In this document: positions 42,261-50,370 of the stretch, one piece after another
How the letters are laid out: each line of letters begins with the position of its first letter
How positions within the stretch are numbered: position 1 is the first letter of the stretch
DNA from: Leifsonia sp040686855
GTDB taxonomy: Bacteria; Actinomycetota; Actinomycetes; Actinomycetales; Microbacteriaceae
Assembly (NCBI RefSeq): GCF_040686855.1
Contig: NZ_JBFBOG010000001.1
Span: 620,001 to 684,000, forward strand
DNA: 64,000 nucleotides
Reading direction: 5' to 3'
Notes under the pieces: model-generated
Told to the model about the DNA's origin: nothing
Database searches by the model: none
Seen by the model: only the letters and a program-made list of their open reading frames with translations
Position numbers and translations under genes: made by a program

Positions 42261-42827
42261 TCAGTAGGTGTTGTAGTTCGCGAGGCTCGCGAAGACGATC
42301 GCCAGGATGATCCAGTAGATGATCGCGATGGCGATGCTCACGAAGCCCAGGATGATGCCGGTCAGCCAGAAGCCGCGGGCCTGCGGCTCCTTGTTCCTGC
42401 CGATGAAGCCGAGCACCACCGCGGCGACGCCGAACAGGAAGCCGATGCCCCAGACCAGGTTGATCAGGAGGCCGACGATGCCGCCGATGAGCGACAGGAT
42501 GCTGAGGATGGGCGACTTCGCGGCCGGCTGCCCGTACGGCTGCGTGTAGCCCGGAGCGGGCTGGCCGTAGGCGGGCTGGGCGCCGTAGGGCTGCCCCGGC
42601 TGCTGGCCGTAGGGCTGCTGGCCATACGGCTGCTGGCCGTATCCCGGCGCGGGCGGCTGCTGGCCGTATCCCGGGGCCGGCGGCTGCTGGCCGTATCCCG
42701 GAGCGGGCGGCGGCACAGCACCGGTGTCACCCGCGGGTGCCGCGGGCGGAGTCGGAGGCGGCGGAGGGACCGAGCCATTCTGCGTGTTCGGGTCCACCGG
42801 GTCGGTGGGGGCGTTCGGATCGGTCAT
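42261..42827 (-). CDS. Proline-rich DUF4190-like membrane protein
   Basis: 188 residues from ATG 42827, chosen because AAGGAG lies 9 bases upstream. Residues 1-105 are a low-complexity Pro/Gly/Gln/Tyr tail with APGYGQQPP three times and shorter YGQQP units. Two membrane helices follow: an Ile/Leu-rich pair (ILSLIGGIVGLLINLVWGIG...) and SIAIAIIYWIILAIVFASL. Proteins of this shape are common in actinobacteria and the tail is thought to be cytoplasmic. No enzymatic motif is present and the function is unknown. Convergent with the methyltransferase gene. Confidence 0.82.
   Translation of the reverse strand: MTDPNAPTDPVDPNTQNGSVPPPPPTPPAAPAGDTGAVPPPAPGYGQQPPAPGYGQQPPAPGYGQQPYGQQPYGQQPGQPYGAQPAYGQPAPGYTQPYGQPAAKSPILSILSLIGGIVGLLINLVWGIGFLFGVAAVVLGFIGRNKEPQARGFWLTGIILGFVSIAIAIIYWIILAIVFASLANYNTY
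42598..42708 (-). repeat. Coding tandem repeat in the proline-rich protein
   Basis: Two 15-bp units (42598-42627) followed by three 27-bp units (42628-42708) that share the core GGCTGCTGGCCGTA. They encode YGQQP and APGYGQQPP. Copy number may vary between strains. Confidence 0.85.
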
Positions 42828-42950
42828 GAGACCCATCTCCTTCATCGTGGAGGCTCTGGTGATCCAGCGACTCCGCGGAAGTCGCCTTCCTGAGAGAACG
42901 CTGTATCCCTCCATCGTGGCAGGGCCCGCGCAGGGGTGTCAACGCACGTC

Positions 42951-44033
42951 TCAGCGCGTGACCTGGATCTCCGTGACCGGCAGCGTGGAGTCGGCCGAGA
43001 AGGTCAGCTCGCTCGGCGCGTGCCCCGCCTGGATCAGCTGGGCCCCGAGTGCGGCGATCATCGCGCCGTTGTCCGTGCACAGCGAGAGCGCCGGGATGCG
43101 GAGTGCGACGCCGGCCTCCGCCGCGCGCTGGACCGCGAGCTGCCGCACGCGCGCGTTGGCGACGACACCGCCGCCCAGCAGCAACCGGGGGACGTCGTGG
43201 TCGCGGCAGGCATTGAGCGCCTTCGTGATGAGCACGTCCACGACGGCCTCGCGGAAGGACGCGGCCACGTCGGCGACCGGCACGCCCTCGCCCGCGTCCT
43301 GGCGCTGCTCCACCCAGCGCGCCACGGCCGTCTTGAGACCGGAGAACGAGAAATCGTAGCGGTGCTTCTCAAGGTCCTTCGGGCGGGTCAGCCCGCGCGG
43401 GAAGCGGATGGCGGTCGGGTCGCCGTCCGCCGCGACCCGGTCGATCTGCGGGCCGCCGGGATACGGCAGGCCGAGCACGCGCGCGACCTTGTCGAACGCC
43501 TCCCCGGCCGCGTCGTCGATGGTCTCGCCCAGGAGCTCCACATCCGACACCAGGTCGCGCACCAGCAGCAGGGAGGTGTGACCGCCCGAGACGAGCAGGG
43601 CGATGGTCGGCAGCTCGACGGGGTGCCCGGGGCCGCCGGACGCGTCGAGCAGGTCGGCGCCGACGTGGCCGACCAGGTGGTTGACCGCGTAGAGCGGCTT
43701 GCCCAACGACACGGCGAGGGCCTTCGCCGCGCCGACGCCGACCATCAGTGCGCCGGAGAGCCCCGGCCCGCTGGTGACGGCGATCGCGTCCACGTCGGCC
43801 AGCTCGATGCCCGCGTCCGCGACCGCGGTGCGCAGGGTCGGCTCCAGCGCCTCCAGGTGGGCCCGCGCCGCGACCTCGGGCACGACGCCGCCGTACCGCG
43901 CGTGCTCCTCCATCGACGACGCGATCGTGTTGGAGAGCAGCGTGGTGCCGCGGACGATGCCGACGCCGGTCTCGTCGCAGGAGGTCTCGATGCCGAGGAC
44001 GAGCGGCCCGTCGGCGGGTGTGACGGAGGTCAT
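42951..44033 (-). CDS. tsaD: tRNA N6-threonylcarbamoyladenosine transferase subunit TsaD
   Basis: 360 residues of the Kae1/Qri7/TsaD family, the catalytic subunit that moves the threonylcarbamoyl group to A37 of ANN-decoding tRNAs. LGIETSCDETGVGI is the ASKHA start. NHLVGHVGADL contains the two metal-binding His residues. LLVSGGHTSLLLV, GEAFDKVAR and GGPQIDR are family blocks, and LCTDNGAMIA carries the metal-binding Asp. The ATG overlaps the rimI stop (ATGA). It is the last gene of a seven-gene coupled run that starts at glmS, with its partners tsaE and tsaB in the same run. Confidence 0.97.
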   Translation of the reverse strand: MTSVTPADGPLVLGIETSCDETGVGIVRGTTLLSNTIASSMEEHARYGGVVPEVAARAHLEALEPTLRTAVADAGIELADVDAIAVTSGPGLSGALMVGVGAAKALAVSLGKPLYAVNHLVGHVGADLLDASGGPGHPVELPTIALLVSGGHTSLLLVRDLVSDVELLGETIDDAAGEAFDKVARVLGLPYPGGPQIDRVAADGDPTAIRFPRGLTRPKDLEKHRYDFSFSGLKTAVARWVEQRQDAGEGVPVADVAASFREAVVDVLITKALNACRDHDVPRLLLGGGVVANARVRQLAVQRAAEAGVALRIPALSLCTDNGAMIAALGAQLIQAGHAPSELTFSADSTLPVTEIQVTR

Positions 44034-44515
44034 GCGATGGTCGTCTCCGGGGTCGGGACGGTGAGGCGCATCACGAGGGCGTCCACTCCGTCCGGCTGGT
44101 AGTACTTCGGGCGCACGCCGATCTCCTCGAATCCGAGGGCACGGTACAGCGTCTGGGCTCCCGGGTTGTCGGCGCGCACCTCCAGGAACACCTCGCGCGC
44201 GCCGCGGTTGCGCGCCTCGCCGATGAGGGCGAGCATCAGCGCGCGTCCGAGTCCTCGGCGACGGGCGTGCGGCGCCACCGCGATGGTCTGGATGTCGCCC
44301 TCGCCTCCCCCGCGCGGCGCCAGCAGCCCGGCGTACGCGTCGATCCGCTCCGGCGTCTCCGGCTCGAAGGCGACCAGGTAGTACCCGTGCTCGCCGGTCA
44401 CCTCCGAGAGCATGGAGCGCTCCGACCAGGCGTCGGTGACGAAGACCGAGCGCTCCAGCTCCATGATCGCCGGAACATCGGCGGCCTGTGCGCGCCGCAG
44501 CTGGTACGCGGTCAT
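44030..44515 (-). CDS. rimI: Ribosomal protein S18-alanine N-acetyltransferase
   Basis: 161-residue single GNAT domain. It begins YQLRRAQAADVPAIMELE and continues IQTIAVAPHARRRGLGRALM, the acetyl-CoA loop with R/QxxGxG. FLEVRADNPGAQTLYRALGFEEIGVR is the RimI-type end. It is placed between tsaB and tsaD, the usual position of rimI in bacteria. Both ends overlap neighbours by 4 bases. It acetylates the N-terminus of S18; relatives may act on other proteins. The longer open frame upstream is an artefact of high GC. Confidence 0.93.
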   Translation of the reverse strand: MTAYQLRRAQAADVPAIMELERSVFVTDAWSERSMLSEVTGEHGYYLVAFEPETPERIDAYAGLLAPRGGGEGDIQTIAVAPHARRRGLGRALMLALIGEARNRGAREVFLEVRADNPGAQTLYRALGFEEIGVRPKYYQPDGVDALVMRLTVPTPETTIA

Positions 44516-45132
44516 GCGGTCACCCGCTTCGGTCCGGCCGAGAGGGTGACATCGGGCGAGCGCAGGTAGAGGGCGTCGTCGGCATCCATCGGGAGCCTGT
44601 TCGCGTAGCGGAGTTCGGCGAGCATCCCGAGCCGGCCGGCGGGTACCACGTCGGTCTCGATGCGCGGGACCTCGGGATGCGGCAGGTCGTCGGGCTTGGC
44701 GAGGCCGGGGCCGTCGAGGCGGATCGGGAGCCCGAGGTCGTCGGCTCCGGAGTACGCGGTCCAGTAGCGTTCGCGCCGGCGGGCGTCCGTCACCACCAGC
44801 AGCGGACCGTTCGCCCCGACGGCGTACTGCTCGTAGGCGATCGCGTCGTGGCTCACCACCGGGACCAGCGGCTTGCCCGCGCCGATCGCGAACGCCTTCG
44901 CGGCGGCGATCCCGACGCGCAGACCCGTGAAGGGGCCGGGACCCATCCCGGCGACGACGCCGGACAGTGCACGCACCTCGACACCCGCGACCCGCAGCGC
45001 CTCGTCGATGAGCGTGCCGATCACCTCGGCGTGGCGCATGGTGTCGGTCTCGATCACCTCGGAGATGACGCCGGCGTCCAGGTCGACCACCGCGACGCTC
45101 GTTCCGGCGGAGGTGTCGATGGCGAGGAGCAT
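44512..45132 (-). CDS. tsaB: t6A biosynthesis partner TsaB
   Basis: 206 residues, an inactive ASKHA homologue that forms a dimer with TsaD. MLLAIDTSAGTSVAVVD is the N-terminal phosphate loop. LSGVVAGMGPGPFTGLRVGIAAAKAFA is the interface helix region typical of TsaB. The C-terminal half is shorter than in TsaD and lacks the metal-binding His pair. A TAGGCT hexamer lies 6 bases before ATG and overlaps the tsaE stop, which suggests a second, leaderless promoter inside the operon. The 3' end overlaps rimI. Confidence 0.94.
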   Translation of the reverse strand: MLLAIDTSAGTSVAVVDLDAGVISEVIETDTMRHAEVIGTLIDEALRVAGVEVRALSGVVAGMGPGPFTGLRVGIAAAKAFAIGAGKPLVPVVSHDAIAYEQYAVGANGPLLVVTDARRRERYWTAYSGADDLGLPIRLDGPGLAKPDDLPHPEVPRIETDVVPAGRLGMLAELRYANRLPMDADDALYLRSPDVTLSAGPKRVTA

Positions 45133-45138
45133 GCGTCC

Positions 45139-45144
45139 AGCCTA
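45139..45144 (-). promoter_or_regulatory. Putative internal -10 before tsaB
   Basis: TAGGCT on the minus strand, 6 bases before the tsaB ATG; its TAG is also the stop codon of tsaE. Confidence 0.4.
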
Positions 45145-45648
45145 AGCGGGATCGACGGCCCAGCGCGGGCCGAAGCCGGTGATCGTGACCGTGCGGGGCT
45201 CGTCCACCTCGTCGTCGTCGCCCGCCACTTCGGACCCTTCGTCGGCGCCGGTCGGCCGCTCGATCGCGACCTCCAGCCACGACTCGGCGACGCCGTCGAG
45301 CATCCCGCTCCCCCACTCCACGACGACCACCGAGCCGGCGAAGTCGATATCGAGGTCGTCGAGTTCCAGCGCGCTCGAGAGGCGGTACGCATCCACGTGC
45401 ACGAGGGGCGCGCCGCCGGAGAGGGCGGGATGCGTCCGTGCGAGCACGAAGGTGGGGCTGGTCACCGGGCCACGCACGTCCAGTCCCTCGCCGATGCCGC
45501 GCGTCAGCGTGGTCTTCCCCGCGCCGAGCGGGCCGGAGAGCACGACCAGGTCGCCCGCCCGGAGCACGCCCGCGAGCTCCAGACCGAGCGCGTGCATGTC
45601 GTCCGCCGTGGCGATCCGACGGGTGGCGGGCAGGGCGAGTGCGCTCAC
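45142..45648 (-). CDS. tsaE: t6A biosynthesis ATPase TsaE
   Basis: 168 residues. Walker A is GPLGAGKTTLTRGIG, then SPTFVLARTH (switch region) and HVDAYRLSS, with the Walker B Asp in DFAGSVVVVEWG. This is the TsaE pattern. It hydrolyses ATP to drive turnover of the TsaBDE complex. An acidic insert near the end (DEGSEVAGDDDEVDE) is unusual but lies outside the core. GTG 45648 overlaps the alr stop (GTGA). Confidence 0.95.
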   Translation of the reverse strand: MSALALPATRRIATADDMHALGLELAGVLRAGDLVVLSGPLGAGKTTLTRGIGEGLDVRGPVTSPTFVLARTHPALSGGAPLVHVDAYRLSSALELDDLDIDFAGSVVVVEWGSGMLDGVAESWLEVAIERPTGADEGSEVAGDDDEVDEPRTVTITGFGPRWAVDPA

Positions 45649-46766
45649 CGCGGCCCTCCCACGAACGTCCGCTTCAGGCGGCCTCCCAGCCGCGTGACGA
45701 TCTCGTAGTTGATCGTCCCGGCCGCGTCCGCCCAGTCGTCGGCTCCGGGGACGCCGGTCGCCGGGTCGCCGAACAGCACGACCTCGTCGCCGACCTGCAC
45801 GTCGAGGTCGCCGACATCGACCACGAACTGGTCCATGGCGACGCGTCCGCTGATGCGGAAGGTCCGGCCGCCGATCGACACCGGGCCGGCGTTGGACGCG
45901 TGGCGCGGGATCCCCTCGGCGTACCCGAGCGGAACGAGCGCAAGGGTCGTCTCGCCGGTCGTGCGGTAGGTGTAGTCGTACGAGACGCCCTTTCCGGCGG
46001 GCACCCGGCGCACCGCCGCGACCCGGCCGCGCAGCGTCATCGCGGGACGCAGCCCCAGCTCCGCGCCCGCCCCGCCGCCGAACGGCGACAGCCCGTAGAT
46101 CGCGATGCCGAGCCGCACCAGGTCGTACCGTGCATCCGGCAGAGTGAGCGCGGCGGCGCTGGCCGCGATGTGACGCAGCTCGGGCTCGAGGCCGGCCGCG
46201 GCCGCCCGGGCGAGCGCCCGCTCGAACACGGCGACGGCCGCGCGGTCGTCCTCGGGCGACGCGTTGGACAGGTGCGAGAAGATCCCGCGCACGACGACCG
46301 TGCCGTCCGTCTCCAGCTCGCGCGCCCGCACGAACACCGCGTCCCAGTCGTCCTCGGCGATGCCGTTCCGGCTGAGGCCGGTCTCGACCTTCAGCTGCAC
46401 GTGCACCGGAACGTCGGTCGCCACGGCCGCTCGGGCCGCGGATTCCAACTGCCGCAACGACGACAAGCCCAGGTCGATCCCGGCCTGCGCGGCAGCGGCG
46501 AAGTCCTCATCCGGGTCGTGCAGCCACGCCAGCACCGGGGCGTCGATCCCTGCGTCGCGCAGCGCCAGCCCCTCGGCGATCTCGGCCACACCGAGCCAGT
46601 CGGCGCCACCGGCGAGCGCCGCGCGGGCACTCTCCACCGCGCCGTGCCCGTACGCGTCCGCCTTGACGACCGCCATCACGTGCGGCGTGCCCACGACCTC
46701 GCGGAGGCGCACGACGTTCGCGGTCACCGCGTCCAGATCGACGACCCGCTCGCGGAGCTCGGTCAC
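45645..46766 (-). CDS. alr: Alanine racemase
   Basis: 373 residues. PLP-dependent interconversion of L- and D-alanine for peptidoglycan. The Schiff-base Lys is in VMAVVKADAYGHGA (about 35), and the second catalytic residue (Tyr) is in KGVSYDYTYRT. LVRLGIAIYGLSPF and VAMDQFVVDVG are family blocks. GTG 46766 is preferred because it overlaps the acpS stop (GTGA); GTG 46775 would add three residues. It lies between acpS and tsaE, an order often seen in actinobacteria. Confidence 0.96.
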   Translation of the reverse strand: MTELRERVVDLDAVTANVVRLREVVGTPHVMAVVKADAYGHGAVESARAALAGGADWLGVAEIAEGLALRDAGIDAPVLAWLHDPDEDFAAAAQAGIDLGLSSLRQLESAARAAVATDVPVHVQLKVETGLSRNGIAEDDWDAVFVRARELETDGTVVVRGIFSHLSNASPEDDRAAVAVFERALARAAAAGLEPELRHIAASAAALTLPDARYDLVRLGIAIYGLSPFGGGAGAELGLRPAMTLRGRVAAVRRVPAGKGVSYDYTYRTTGETTLALVPLGYAEGIPRHASNAGPVSIGGRTFRISGRVAMDQFVVDVGDLDVQVGDEVVLFGDPATGVPGADDWADAAGTINYEIVTRLGGRLKRTFVGGPR

Positions 46767-47119
46767 GGCGCGCACTCCGTCACGACGAACGCCGTCGCGA
46801 CCCCCGCGTCGTGCGTCATGGACACGTGGATGCGGACGATGCCGCGTTCGCGTACCTGCGCCTCGACCACGTTGTGCAGCACGAAACCGGGGTTCCTCTC
46901 CTCGTCGGGGACGATCTCCATGTCGTGCCAGCGCACGCCTTCGGAGCCCCCCAGCGCCTTGATCAGCGCCTCCTTCGCCGCGAACCGCGCGGCGAGGGAG
47001 TGCACCGGAAGCGGCCGCTCCGCCTCGGTGAACAGCCGCTCGCGCAGCTTCGGGGTGCGCGCGATCGACCGCTCGAAGCGGGCCAGATCGACGACGTCGA
47101 CCCCGATGCCGGCGATCAC
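46763..47119 (-). CDS. acpS: Holo-[acyl-carrier-protein] synthase
   Basis: 118 residues, the normal AcpS length. IAGIGVDVVDLARFE is the N-terminal Mg2+/CoA site with the conserved Asp. SLAARFAAKEALIKALG is the second signature, with the catalytic Glu/Lys. It attaches 4'-phosphopantetheine to acyl carrier proteins. GTG 47119 lies 4 bases after the glmS stop. The 3' end overlaps alr. Confidence 0.95.
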   Translation of the reverse strand: MIAGIGVDVVDLARFERSIARTPKLRERLFTEAERPLPVHSLAARFAAKEALIKALGGSEGVRWHDMEIVPDEERNPGFVLHNVVEAQVRERGIVRIHVSMTHDAGVATAFVVTECAP

Positions 47120-47123
47120 GGCG

Positions 47124-48974
47124 TCACTCCACGGTGACGGACTTGGCCAGGTTGCGCGGCTGGTCGACGTCGAGTCCCTTCGCGGCGGACAGTTCCATCG
47201 CGAAGATCTGCAGCGGGATGACGGCCAGCAGCGGCTCGAACAGCGGAGCGGCCAGCGGGATGCGGATGACCTCGTCGGCGAACGGCAGCACCGCGGCGTC
47301 GCCGGCCTCGGCGATTGCGATGACGCGGGCACCGCGGGCGCGGATCTCCTGGATGTTCGACACGACCTTCTTGTGCAGCTCGTCCGACCAGCGCGGGCTC
47401 GGCACCACCACGAAGACCGGCTGACCCGGCTCGATCAGTGCGATCGGGCCGTGCTTGAGCTCGCCGGCGGCGAAGCCCTCGGCGTGGATGTACGCGAGCT
47501 CCTTGAGCTTCAGCGCACCCTCCAGCGCGATCGGGTAGCCGACGTGACGGCCGAGGAACAGCACCGAGCGGGTGTCCGACATCCACTTGGCCAGCTGGGC
47601 GATGTCGGCGTGCGACTCGAGCACGGCCGCGATCTTCTCGGGCACGGCCTGGAGCTCCGCGATCGCGTCGCGCTGCTGCGCGGCGGACAGCGTGCCGCGG
47701 ATGCGGGCGAGGTGCAGGCCGAAGAGGTAGAGCGCGGTGATCTGCGCGACGAACGCCTTGGTCGAGGCGACCGCGACCTCCGGGCCGGCGTGCGTGTACA
47801 GCGCCGCGTCCGATTCGCGCGGGATGGTCGCGCCCTGGGTGTTGCAGACCGAGATGGCCTTGGCGCCGCCGTCGCGGGCGTACTTGACCGCCATCAGCGT
47901 GTCCATGGTCTCGCCCGACTGGCTGATCGAGATGACCAGGGTGCCGTCGGTGAGCACCGGCTCGCGGTAGCGGAACTCGTGGCTGAGCTCGACCGTGACG
48001 GGGACGCGCGCCCACTTCTCGATCGCGTAGCTGCCGACCAGGCCGGCATAGGCAGCGGTGCCGCACGCGATGATCGTGATGCGGTCGATGCCGGCGAAGT
48101 AGTCGTCGCCCAGCGCGTCCAACTCGGGGATGTGGACCGTCTCGTGGACCAGGCGGCCGCGCAGCGTGTTGGCCACGGCATCCGGCTCCTCGGCGATCTC
48201 CTTCGCCATGAACGACGACCAGCCGCCCTTCTCGGCGGCGGACGCGTCCCAGGCGACCTCGAAGGGCTCGACCTCGACCGGCGCGCCCTCGAAGTCGGTG
48301 ACCGTGACGCTGTCCGGCGTGATCGTGACGATCTGGTCCTGTCCGATCGCCATCGCGCGGCGGGTGTGCTCGACGAACGCGGCGACGTCGGAGCCGAGGA
48401 AGTTCTCGCCCTCGCCCAGGCCGATCACCAGCGGGGAGTTGCGGCGTGCGCCGACGACGACGTGCGGCTGGTCCTGGTGCATCGCGAGCAGGGTGAACGC
48501 GCCCTCGAGGCGCGAGACGACGGACTGGAACGCCTGCGGCAGGTCGCCCGTGCGGCGGTACTCGCGGCCGAGCAGAACGGCGGCGACCTCGGTGTCCGTC
48601 TCGGATTCGAACGCGAAGCCGTCGGCCAGCAGCTCGTCCTTCAGCGTCGCGAAGTTCTCGATGATGCCGTTGTGGATGACGGCGAGGCGGCCCTCGTCGC
48701 CCAGGTGCGGGTGCGCGTTCACGTCGGTCGGACCGCCGTGCGTCGCCCACCGGGTGTGACCGATGCCGGTCTGGCCGTTCGGGATGGGGTGCTCCTGCAG
48801 GTCCTCGGTCAGCACCGAGAGCTTGCCCGCCTTCTTCGCGGTGCCCAGTTCACCGTCCGGGCCGATCACCGCGATGCCCGCCGAGTCGTAACCGCGGTAC
48901 TCCAGGCGCTTCAGACCGCCGAGGAGCACCTCGAGACTCTTGTCGGTACCGACGTACCCCACGATTCCACACAT
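47124..48974 (-). CDS. glmS: Glutamine-fructose-6-phosphate aminotransferase
   Basis: 616 residues. It makes glucosamine-6-phosphate from fructose-6-phosphate and glutamine, the entry to UDP-GlcNAc; glmM at 50371-51732 does the next step. The N-terminal nucleophile is Cys2 in MCGIVGYVG. HTRWATHG, NGIIENF and SETDTEV belong to the glutaminase half. The two SIS isomerase domains contain ACGTAAYAGLVG, SISQSGETMDT and LGRHVGYPIALEGALKLKE, and DQPRNLAKSVTVE is the C-terminal sugar-closing loop. TAGACT 7 bases before ATG indicates a leaderless transcript. No glmS ribozyme is present. Confidence 0.97.
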   Translation of the reverse strand: MCGIVGYVGTDKSLEVLLGGLKRLEYRGYDSAGIAVIGPDGELGTAKKAGKLSVLTEDLQEHPIPNGQTGIGHTRWATHGGPTDVNAHPHLGDEGRLAVIHNGIIENFATLKDELLADGFAFESETDTEVAAVLLGREYRRTGDLPQAFQSVVSRLEGAFTLLAMHQDQPHVVVGARRNSPLVIGLGEGENFLGSDVAAFVEHTRRAMAIGQDQIVTITPDSVTVTDFEGAPVEVEPFEVAWDASAAEKGGWSSFMAKEIAEEPDAVANTLRGRLVHETVHIPELDALGDDYFAGIDRITIIACGTAAYAGLVGSYAIEKWARVPVTVELSHEFRYREPVLTDGTLVISISQSGETMDTLMAVKYARDGGAKAISVCNTQGATIPRESDAALYTHAGPEVAVASTKAFVAQITALYLFGLHLARIRGTLSAAQQRDAIAELQAVPEKIAAVLESHADIAQLAKWMSDTRSVLFLGRHVGYPIALEGALKLKELAYIHAEGFAAGELKHGPIALIEPGQPVFVVVPSPRWSDELHKKVVSNIQEIRARGARVIAIAEAGDAAVLPFADEVIRIPLAAPLFEPLLAVIPLQIFAMELSAAKGLDVDQPRNLAKSVTVE

Positions 48975-48981
48975 GGGGTCG

Positions 48982-48987
48982 AGTCTA
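48982..48987 (-). promoter_or_regulatory. Putative -10 of a leaderless glmS operon transcript
   Basis: TAGACT on the minus strand, 7 bases before the glmS ATG. This is the promoter expected to drive the glmS-acpS-alr-tsaE-tsaB-rimI-tsaD run. Confidence 0.5.
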
Positions 48988-49025
48988 TCGTGGGCGCAGT
49001 GAGGGCCCGCTGAGAGCGGCACCCC

Positions 49026-49031
49026 TAGACT
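49026..49031 (+). promoter_or_regulatory. Putative -10 of coaA
   Basis: TAGACT, 9 bases before the coaA ATG, divergent from the identical hexamer of glmS in a 66-base gap. It is flanked by CCCC and GGGG, so the site is partly palindromic. Confidence 0.45.
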
Positions 49032-49040
49032 TGGGGACCT

Positions 49041-49979
49041 ATGCTTCCCCACGGAGACTCCTCCACCCCGTTCGTCGAGCTGAGCCGCTCCGACTGGGCG
49101 GAGCTGGCGGAGAACACGCGCCTGCCGCTGCAGGAGACGGAGATCGTCCAGCTGCGCGGCCTGGGCGACCCGCTGGACATGCGCGAGGTCGAAGAGGTCT
49201 ACCTCCCGCTGAGCCGCCTGCTCAACCTCTACGTCGGCGGCACCAAGCAGCTGCACCGGGTGACCAGCGACTTCCTCGGCGAGCGTGCCGCGAGCACCCC
49301 GTTCGTGATCGGCGTCGCCGGCTCGGTCGCCGTCGGCAAGTCGACCATCGCTCGCCTGCTGCGCGAGCTGCTGTCGCGGTGGGACGACACCCCGCGCGTC
49401 GAGCTGGTCACGACCGACGGCTTTCTGCACCCCAACGCCGAGCTGGAACGGCTGGGCCTGATGGACCGCAAGGGCTTCCCCGAGTCGTACGACCGCAAGG
49501 CGCTGCTCCGGTTCGTCACCGCGGTGAAGAGCGGCGCTCCGGAGGTGCGCGCCCCGTTCTACTCGCACCTCAGCTACGACATCGTGCCCGACGCCGAGAT
49601 CGTGGTCCGGCGTCCCGATGTCCTGATTGTCGAAGGCCTCAACGTGCTGCAGCCGGCCGGCGGCGGCAACCGGCTCGCGGTGAGCGACCTGTTCGACTTC
49701 AGCGTCTACGTGGATGCACGCACCCGCGACATCGCGCGCTGGTACGAGGAGCGCTTCCTCAAGCTGCAGCGCGGCGCGTTCACCAACCCCAAGTCCTACT
49801 TCCACCGGTACGCACAGCTGACGGAGGAGGAGGCTCGCGCACGGGCCGCGTCGATCTGGTCCGCCATCAACGAGCCGAACCTCGTGCAGAACATCCGGCC
49901 CACCCGCTCCCGAGCGAAGCTCGTGCTGCGGAAGGACGACAACCACGCCGTCAGTTCGGTTCTCCTGCGGAAACTCTGA
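49041..49979 (+). CDS. coaA: Type I pantothenate kinase
   Basis: 312 residues. ATP-dependent phosphorylation of pantothenate, the first and controlled step of coenzyme A synthesis. The Walker A motif is GVAGSVAVGKSTIARLL (about 95-111). TTDGFLHPN, SYDRKALLRFV and YSHLSYD are substrate-site blocks of prokaryotic PanK type I. DFSVYVDARTRDIARWYEERFLKL is the lid region. Divergent from glmS. Confidence 0.97.
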   Translation: MLPHGDSSTPFVELSRSDWAELAENTRLPLQETEIVQLRGLGDPLDMREVEEVYLPLSRLLNLYVGGTKQLHRVTSDFLGERAASTPFVIGVAGSVAVGKSTIARLLRELLSRWDDTPRVELVTTDGFLHPNAELERLGLMDRKGFPESYDRKALLRFVTAVKSGAPEVRAPFYSHLSYDIVPDAEIVVRRPDVLIVEGLNVLQPAGGGNRLAVSDLFDFSVYVDARTRDIARWYEERFLKLQRGAFTNPKSYFHRYAQLTEEEARARAASIWSAINEPNLVQNIRPTRSRAKLVLRKDDNHAVSSVLLRKL

Positions 49980-50057
49980 GGTTCTTAAGCCCGACGCTCA
50001 GATGCGTGTGGCAGTCAAGCTCTGGCCATGCATGCAACCGCACCGTAAGCATGAGGC

Positions 50058-50366
50058 ATGTCTGCTCCCCGCTCCCGTGCTGCCGAGGTCTTCGGCCGCC
50101 GCGTCCGCGAAGCGCGCATCGCCCTCGGCATGAGCCAGGAGGACATCGCCGGGCTCGCCGACATGCACGTCACCAACTACGGGCGGGTGGAGCGCGGCGA
50201 GGCGAACTCGGAGCTGCACACGATCGTCCGGTTGGCGACCGCGCTGAACGTCGACCCGGGCGAGCTGATGAAGGGCCTTTACGGCGCCGACATGCTGCCC
50301 GACCGCTCGCGCGCGTACTCGGTCGCCGACTTCCTGGCCGCGCAGCGCGAACACGAGAAGCGCTGA
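50058..50366 (+). CDS. Small XRE-family HTH protein
   Basis: 102 residues. An HTH_3 domain spans about 9-72 (FGRRVREARIALGMSQEDIAGLADM...), with the recognition helix around NYGRVERGEANSEL. A short charged tail follows. Such proteins are DNA-binding repressors or partners of larger systems, and the target is unknown. The gene follows coaA after 78 bases and is convergent with glmM, 4 bases away. Start ATG 50058 has an ATGAGGC just before it that may serve as ribosome site. Confidence 0.85.
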   Translation: MSAPRSRAAEVFGRRVREARIALGMSQEDIAGLADMHVTNYGRVERGEANSELHTIVRLATALNVDPGELMKGLYGADMLPDRSRAYSVADFLAAQREHEKR

Positions 50367-50370
50367 CGCG

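Noticed and set aside
42598..42708. Short regular repeats suggesting a CRISPR array
   Set aside because: The repeats are directly joined, in frame, and encode a Pro/Gln/Tyr tail; there are no spacers.
48975..49040. glmS ribozyme or other riboswitch before glmS
   Set aside because: The gap is only 66 bases and the promoter hexamer sits 7 bases before ATG, leaving no room for a leader.
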